Positions 6,177-8,824 of a stretch of 8,824 bases of DNA are shown one piece after another (within the stretch, counting starts at the first letter, position 1; every line of letters begins with the position of its first letter). The DNA is from Candidatus Bathyarchaeota archaeon (GTDB lineage: Archaea; Thermoproteota; Bathyarchaeia; Bathyarchaeales; Bathyarchaeaceae), in the NCBI GenBank assembly GCA_030669695.1, contig DAOVDC010000023.1, positions 1 through 8,824 of the forward strand, read 5' to 3'. The translations under genes and the position numbers were made by a program. Under the pieces are notes generated by a model. It was not told where the DNA came from and ran no database searches. It saw only the letters and a list, made by a program, of their open reading frames with translations.

Positions 6177-8090
6177 TTATCTGTTAGTACCAAACCAATC
6201 CGATATCTTCTTGTCCTTTTTCATTTCAAATTCTATGTTCATTGGGCTAAACGTTTGACCTAACGCTGTTCTGAGGTTTCGAACGTAGTCCTTAACGTTT
6301 ACTTCTGACAAGCCCTTTACATGGGCTGTGGGTTTCACGGTAAATTTTTTTCCCTTATAGTTAAACGGGTTAACTTTTACGAATGAAACCGTGTCTCTCT
6401 TGCTTACTTCCACGCCAGCGTCGATGAGTTGAACGGCACACTGGTATGGCTGATGTAACGCTTCCTCCAATCTAACCTTTTGTTTCGGGTCAAAATAAAG
6501 CTGCACAGAATACTCCAAGTCTTTGAGTTCAATTCTTCTTTGTCTCAAATCTTTAATTGCTTTTTGAGCAATTGCTGCGATTCTTTTCTTTGCCAGCTCA
6601 TATTCTTCTAGGTTTTTCACGTGACTTAACTCTTTAACGCAGTTTCGAAACACTCTTAGAAAAAACTCGGGTGAATTGGACTTGATTACTGTTAGCCCTT
6701 TAATGTCGGGTGTTCCATCTTTTAAGATGCCGAAATACGCCTTTTTGGCTTCAGACAACACGCAGAGCGAATACTCTTTTTCAACAGCTAAATCTAGTCG
6801 AAGCTTCTCCTTCACAGTTCCGACTAACCTTTTCACTTCTTTTTCAGATGGGTTGTCTAAGAATATAGAATCCGTGTCTCCGTAGGTTGGATGTAAGCCA
6901 TGTTCTTCAGCCATGTTCCATGCCGTTTGCAGAGCGTAACGCCCGTAACCCGTTATGGATTCAGCTAATGGTGTGGACGCGAGTCCATGGATTCTCACGG
7001 TGACGCCGTAGCTAGAAACTGATATTAGTTTTAGTAGTTTGGCTAATGCTTCGGCTAAAAGCCGTTCATGTTTTGATATTGAAGGGTTCTTTGAAAGAGG
7101 TTTAAACCAGTGGATTCGTAGGTCCTTCAATGCCCCGATTATCACCGAGTAGAAGCCCCTTCTCCTTACGCAAACGTGGTGGTCTAATTCTGAAATTCTG
7201 CGGTCTCTACACTCTTCGTGTTTGCAGTCAACCGTCTCGTATGACAAATTGTAGCTGTCGATACAGCTTGGATAGAGGCTTTCAAAGTCGGTTACGACCG
7301 TGTTGAAGTAGATTCCACTCTTCGGCGTGATCGTCAGGGCTCCAGGAACTGATTCTTTCAGTTTTTCTCCTTTCCTCAGCTCTTTTGACGTGGGAATCAG
7401 AAAGTTGTTTCTTCTCAGATACGTGTATATCATGGATTTTATCCATTCGCTTACGCGTCTGTTAGAATAAGCCTCGGGAACCGGTAGGTTTGCTATTCTC
7501 GACAGCATAAACGTAAGGTAATACCGTTTAGGGTCAATTTTTCCGTGTATTCCCAAAATTTCTGGATTAATCTGCGGTATCGGTTGATAGCACAAGTCGA
7601 AGAACTCTTTCAGCTGAACATATTTTAATGGGTCAGCTTTCTTCACTTCAGCAAAGATTCTGTCAAACTTCTTCTCCTTCTCAGGAACATTTGAAAAAGA
7701 TGCCAGACGGTTCCCTTGTAAGACATATTGCGAGCCAAAAACTAGGCCGTAATCATAAACGTATCCACGACTGAACTCTATTTCGTTCTCCCAAACATTC
7801 TCAAACATTTTGCCGAATTTTTTAATGTGATCAGGGGTTTTGATTTCAATCTTGGCTATCGTTCTCATTCTATCAGTGAACACATCTCGCTTTTCAATCG
7901 TTGAGACTTTTCCTAAGATTCGGTCAACAGTGTATTCGTCTTTTTCGCTAAGCGGATAGGGTATGAGAAAGTAAGGCTTGTATTTGCTGTCTCTAACCTC
8001 TATTATCTCATCGGCTGAGGCGTCATAAAACCTCAGAATTACCTTGAAATCATTGTTCATAAAGGCGTCTATCAAGCACCAAATTTTCAT
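6177..8090 (-). CDS. polB: Compact family B DNA polymerase lacking the proofreading exonuclease domain
   Basis: This 637-aa protein is shorter than the usual 780-900 aa of archaeal PolB. The N-terminal domain (about 1-125, ending ENEIEFSRGYVYDYGLVFG) leads through only about 60 residues to the post-exonuclease segment (LSRIANLPVPEAY...SEWIK, 196-218). No ExoI DxE, ExoII or clear ExoIII motif remains. The polymerase core is intact: motif A DFESLYPS (268-275), motif B KLISVSSYG (354-362, Val358 where Asn is usual), motif C YGDTDS (403-408), and KKAY (449-452). Asp268, Asp405 and Asp407 are the expected metal ligands. A probable zinc site lies between motifs A and B (Cys289, His291, Cys294, His304/305, Cys307). 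The tail DKKISDWFG (626-634) resembles a PCNA-binding box. Its role is probably DNA synthesis without proofreading, perhaps damage tolerance as for crenarchaeal Dpo2; subfamily not proven. ATG 8090 overlaps the upstream stop as ATGA, and there is no clear Shine-Dalgarno. Confidence 0.9.
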   Translation of the reverse strand: MKIWCLIDAFMNNDFKVILRFYDASADEIIEVRDSKYKPYFLIPYPLSEKDEYTVDRILGKVSTIEKRDVFTDRMRTIAKIEIKTPDHIKKFGKMFENVWENEIEFSRGYVYDYGLVFGSQYVLQGNRLASFSNVPEKEKKFDRIFAEVKKADPLKYVQLKEFFDLCYQPIPQINPEILGIHGKIDPKRYYLTFMLSRIANLPVPEAYSNRRVSEWIKSMIYTYLRRNNFLIPTSKELRKGEKLKESVPGALTITPKSGIYFNTVVTDFESLYPSCIDSYNLSYETVDCKHEECRDRRISELDHHVCVRRRGFYSVIIGALKDLRIHWFKPLSKNPSISKHERLLAEALAKLLKLISVSSYGVTVRIHGLASTPLAESITGYGRYALQTAWNMAEEHGLHPTYGDTDSIFLDNPSEKEVKRLVGTVKEKLRLDLAVEKEYSLCVLSEAKKAYFGILKDGTPDIKGLTVIKSNSPEFFLRVFRNCVKELSHVKNLEEYELAKKRIAAIAQKAIKDLRQRRIELKDLEYSVQLYFDPKQKVRLEEALHQPYQCAVQLIDAGVEVSKRDTVSFVKVNPFNYKGKKFTVKPTAHVKGLSEVNVKDYVRNLRTALGQTFSPMNIEFEMKKDKKISDWFGTNR

Positions 8091-8275
8091 TTTGTACCCA
8101 TTACAATTCTTTTAACATTAATTATATAGACGAGACACAAAAATTTGAATATTGCCTCTGGCATGCATGACTCTATTTTGTAGGTTCTTCCATTAACTCC
8201 AACATTAACTCCTCCGTAGAACCTACAAAAACAATGTATATCTTCATCCATGTATGCATGGTCGGGAACATTCAT
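8087..8275 (-). CDS. Small ORF (62 aa) coupled to the polymerase; function unknown
   Basis: I do not recognise this 62-aa frame. Supporting a real gene: GGGAG (8284-8288) lies 8 nt before its ATG, its start overlaps the stop of the 27-aa ORF as ATGA, and its own TGA overlaps the polymerase ATG as ATGA. The product has an acidic N-terminus (YMDEDIHCFC), a Gly/Val/Asn repeat (GVNVGVNG) and a hydrophobic C-terminal stretch (AIFKFLCLVYIINV). Against it: the middle is a perfect 13-bp inverted repeat with a tandem-repeat loop, and the last third is A/T-rich and contains a TATA-like box, so this could be a structured leader instead of a gene. There is no signal peptide; the hydrophobic stretch is short for a membrane helix. 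Confidence 0.42.
   Translation of the reverse strand: MNVPDHAYMDEDIHCFCRFYGGVNVGVNGRTYKIESCMPEAIFKFLCLVYIINVKRIVMGTK
8121..8130 (-). promoter_or_regulatory. Candidate internal TATA box for the polymerase gene
   Basis: Read on the minus strand the segment is TCTATATAAT. A start about 25 nt downstream would lie near 8099, only about 9 nt before the polymerase ATG, giving an essentially leaderless mRNA, which fits the absence of a Shine-Dalgarno there. No clear BRE is seen. If used, the polymerase could be expressed independently of the two small upstream ORFs. Confidence 0.35.
8176..8230 (-). repeat. Perfect 13-bp inverted repeat with 29-nt loop containing tandem SD-ATG units
   Basis: The arms are TTTTGTAGGTTCT (8176-8188) and AGAACCTACAAAA (8218-8230), fully complementary. 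The loop (8189-8217) contains the 10-nt direct repeat CATTAACTCC at 8191-8200 and 8203-8212. On the minus strand each copy reads GGAGTTAATG, an SD-like GGAG 3 nt before an ATG; the first copy also extends to GGAGG. In RNA transcribed toward the polymerase this would be a strong stem-loop about 86 nt before the polymerase start. It lies inside the 62-aa ORF. Function is unknown; a translation-control or RNA-stability role is inference. Confidence 0.7.
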
Positions 8276-8355
8276 TTTTGCTTCTCCCAGTCTATATCAA
8301 AGTCTTCGTCGTGCCGTTCAAACCATTCTTCAAAGCATGCATGCATCCCGTCCAT
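8272..8355 (-). CDS. Micro-ORF (27 aa), acidic, first of the polymerase-linked cluster
   Basis: An 84-nt frame starts at ATG 8355 and encodes a 27-residue peptide beginning MDGMHACFEEWFERHDED, rich in Asp/Glu and aromatic residues, probably helical. GAGGT (8363-8367), a perfect match to the archaeal anti-Shine-Dalgarno, precedes the ATG by 7 nt. Its TGA overlaps the next ATG as ATGA. No homologue comes to mind. It may be a tiny protein, a leader peptide that couples translation into the cluster, or chance. The SD and the overlap are the arguments in favour. Confidence 0.42.
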   Translation of the reverse strand: MDGMHACFEEWFERHDEDFDIDWEKQK

Positions 8356-8362
8356 TCTGAGG

Positions 8363-8367
8363 ACCTC
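8363..8367 (-). promoter_or_regulatory. Shine-Dalgarno of the 27-aa micro-ORF
   Basis: GAGGT on the minus strand, 7 nt before ATG 8355, is complementary to the CCTCC-type 3' end of archaeal 16S rRNA. It is stronger than any site near the polymerase start, which suggests that translation of the cluster could begin here if transcription starts far enough upstream to include it. Confidence 0.45.
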
Positions 8368-8383
8368 TTAAGAACCCTCGCGG

Positions 8384-8393
8384 TTTATTTAAG
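8384..8393. promoter_or_regulatory. A/T-rich TATA-like box between tbp and the polymerase cluster
   Basis: TTTATTTAAG on the plus strand reads CTTAAATAAA on the minus strand and could serve either direction. For the minus strand it would start RNA close to the 27-aa ORF, near 8362, with almost no leader. For the plus strand it would start near 8412, giving tbp a leader of about 60 nt. It overlaps the palindrome TAAGAACTTCTTA (8390-8402). TTAAGAAC occurs at 8368-8375 and again at 8389-8396, 21 bp apart. The true direction is not resolved. Confidence 0.4.
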
Positions 8394-8428
8394 AACTTCT
8401 TAGGGTGAACCGAAACAGTTATCGTTTC

Positions 8429-8451
8429 ACGTGTTGTCTATGACGACACGT
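8429..8451. repeat. 10-bp inverted repeat upstream of tbp, possible operator or 5'-UTR hairpin
   Basis: ACGTGTTGTC (8429-8438), loop TAT, GACGACACGT (8442-8451). Nine pairs are Watson-Crick and one is T/G, which is a permitted wobble in RNA transcribed toward tbp. It ends 23 nt before the TTG start. A second, shorter symmetry, GAAAC-7 nt-GTTTC (8412-8428), abuts it. The position suits a repressor site or a leader hairpin controlling tbp; both roles are inferred. Confidence 0.5.
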
Positions 8452-8462
8452 CCTGACATGAT

Positions 8463-8467
8463 GGTGG
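8463..8467 (+). promoter_or_regulatory. Shine-Dalgarno deciding the tbp TTG start
   Basis: GGTGG lies 7 nt before TTG 8475 and pairs with the CACC part of the 16S 3' end. The only other in-frame start, GTG 8487, lies 19 nt from it, too far. An in-frame TGA at 8454 rules out earlier starts. Confidence 0.5.
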
Positions 8468-8474
8468 ACGTCTC

Positions 8475-8824
8475 TTGAAGGTTGAGGTGAGGGAAATTCG
8501 CATTCAGAACGTCGTGGCCTCAGCTACCTTTAATCAAACCCTTGACTTGGACGCCATAGTGAGGGCTTTTCCACACGTTGAGTACCGACCAAGCGTGTTC
8601 CCTGGACTCGCCTTTAGGCTGAAGAAACCCAAGACGTGCACCCTCATCTTCAAAAACGGAAAGATGGTGTGCACAGGCGCCAAGTCAGAGAGGGAGGCTA
8701 GAAGAGCTATCCTGAAGGTCGCCAGAGAGCTAAGATCAGCTGGCATAATCATCATCGGAAAGCCGGAGATAAAGATTCAGAATATTGTTGCCTCTGGAAG
8801 CCTCGGCGGACCGGTTGATCTTGA
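8475..8824 (+). CDS. tbp: TATA-box-binding protein, N-terminal 116 residues; continues past the window
   Basis: This is the general archaeal transcription factor that binds the TATA box and recruits TFB and RNA polymerase. The first saddle repeat is complete: IRIQNVVASATFN (residues 8-20), FPGLAFRLKKPKTCTLIF (42-59) and GKMVCTGAKSEREARRAI (62-79). The second repeat begins at 99 with IKIQNIVASGSLGG, 91 residues after the first copy, the usual internal duplication of TBP. Archaeal TBPs are about 180-200 aa, so roughly 65-85 residues are missing to the right. The start is most likely TTG 8475, which gives an N-terminus of (M)KVEVREIRIQ and has GGTGG 7 nt upstream; GTG 8487 is the alternative. 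It is divergent from the polymerase cluster across 119 nt. Cys55 and Cys66 are visible but their significance is unknown. Confidence 0.97.
   Translation, partial: MKVEVREIRIQNVVASATFNQTLDLDAIVRAFPHVEYRPSVFPGLAFRLKKPKTCTLIFKNGKMVCTGAKSEREARRAILKVARELRSAGIIIIGKPEIKIQNIVASGSLGGPVDL

Noticed and set aside
6177..8090. Intein in the polymerase (common in archaeal PolB)
   Set aside because: Motifs A, B and C are uninterrupted, and the protein is shorter, not longer, than normal.
6177..8090. Polymerase as a decayed pseudogene
   Set aside because: One unbroken frame with all three catalytic aspartates, KKxY and a plausible C-terminal tail argues for a functional protein, despite the absent exonuclease.
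8176..8230. Inverted repeat as ends of a miniature transposon
   Set aside because: The total length is only 55 nt, no target-site duplication flanks it, and the interior holds only a short tandem repeat; an RNA hairpin is simpler.
8087..8355. 27-aa and 62-aa ORFs as one gene split by a frameshift
   Set aside because: Each has its own SD at proper spacing and the junction is a clean ATGA overlap; no joined product resembles a known protein. Not fully excluded without homologues.
8534..8755. 73-codon minus-strand frame inside tbp
   Set aside because: It is antisense to the highly conserved first TBP repeat.

Overview
The window looks archaeal. It carries a TATA-binding protein gene, an archaeal-style family B DNA polymerase, a membrane pyrophosphatase and an MvhD-type hydrogenase/heterodisulfide-reductase subunit, and its Shine-Dalgarno sites and A/T-rich TATA-like boxes fit archaeal genes. 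A Thermoproteota lineage such as Bathyarchaeia is my best inference. No rRNA, tRNA, CRISPR array or insertion sequence was seen.

Layout: (1) 1-291, + strand, the C-terminal end of an MvhD-like iron-sulfur subunit cut by the window edge, followed 50 nt later by a single-domain lipoate-protein ligase-like gene (342-1130). (2) 1172-3241, - strand, a membrane pyrophosphatase with the K+-independent signature, divergent from a SERCA-like P-type Ca2+ ATPase (3415-6123, + strand). The two pumps share a 173-nt promoter region. (3) 6177-8355, - strand, a compact 637-aa family B DNA polymerase that lacks the usual exonuclease domain. Two small open frames of 62 and 27 codons precede it, and all three reading frames are linked end to start by ATGA overlaps. 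(4) 8475 to the end, + strand, the tbp gene with a likely TTG start, divergent from the polymerase cluster and running off the window.

The pyrophosphatase (ion pumping from PPi hydrolysis) and the Ca2+ pump form an ion-transport block. MvhD and the lipoate ligase may belong to a redox or one-carbon neighbourhood that continues to the left.

The most unusual part is 6177-8475. The polymerase retains its catalytic aspartates and ends in a PCNA-box-like tail, but has no recognisable exonuclease. Its leader contains two tiny coupled ORFs, a perfect 13-bp inverted repeat whose loop holds two tandem SD-plus-ATG units, and a possible internal promoter. The tbp upstream region contains a 10-bp inverted repeat that could be an operator. 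Whether the two small ORFs are translated cannot be decided from sequence alone.
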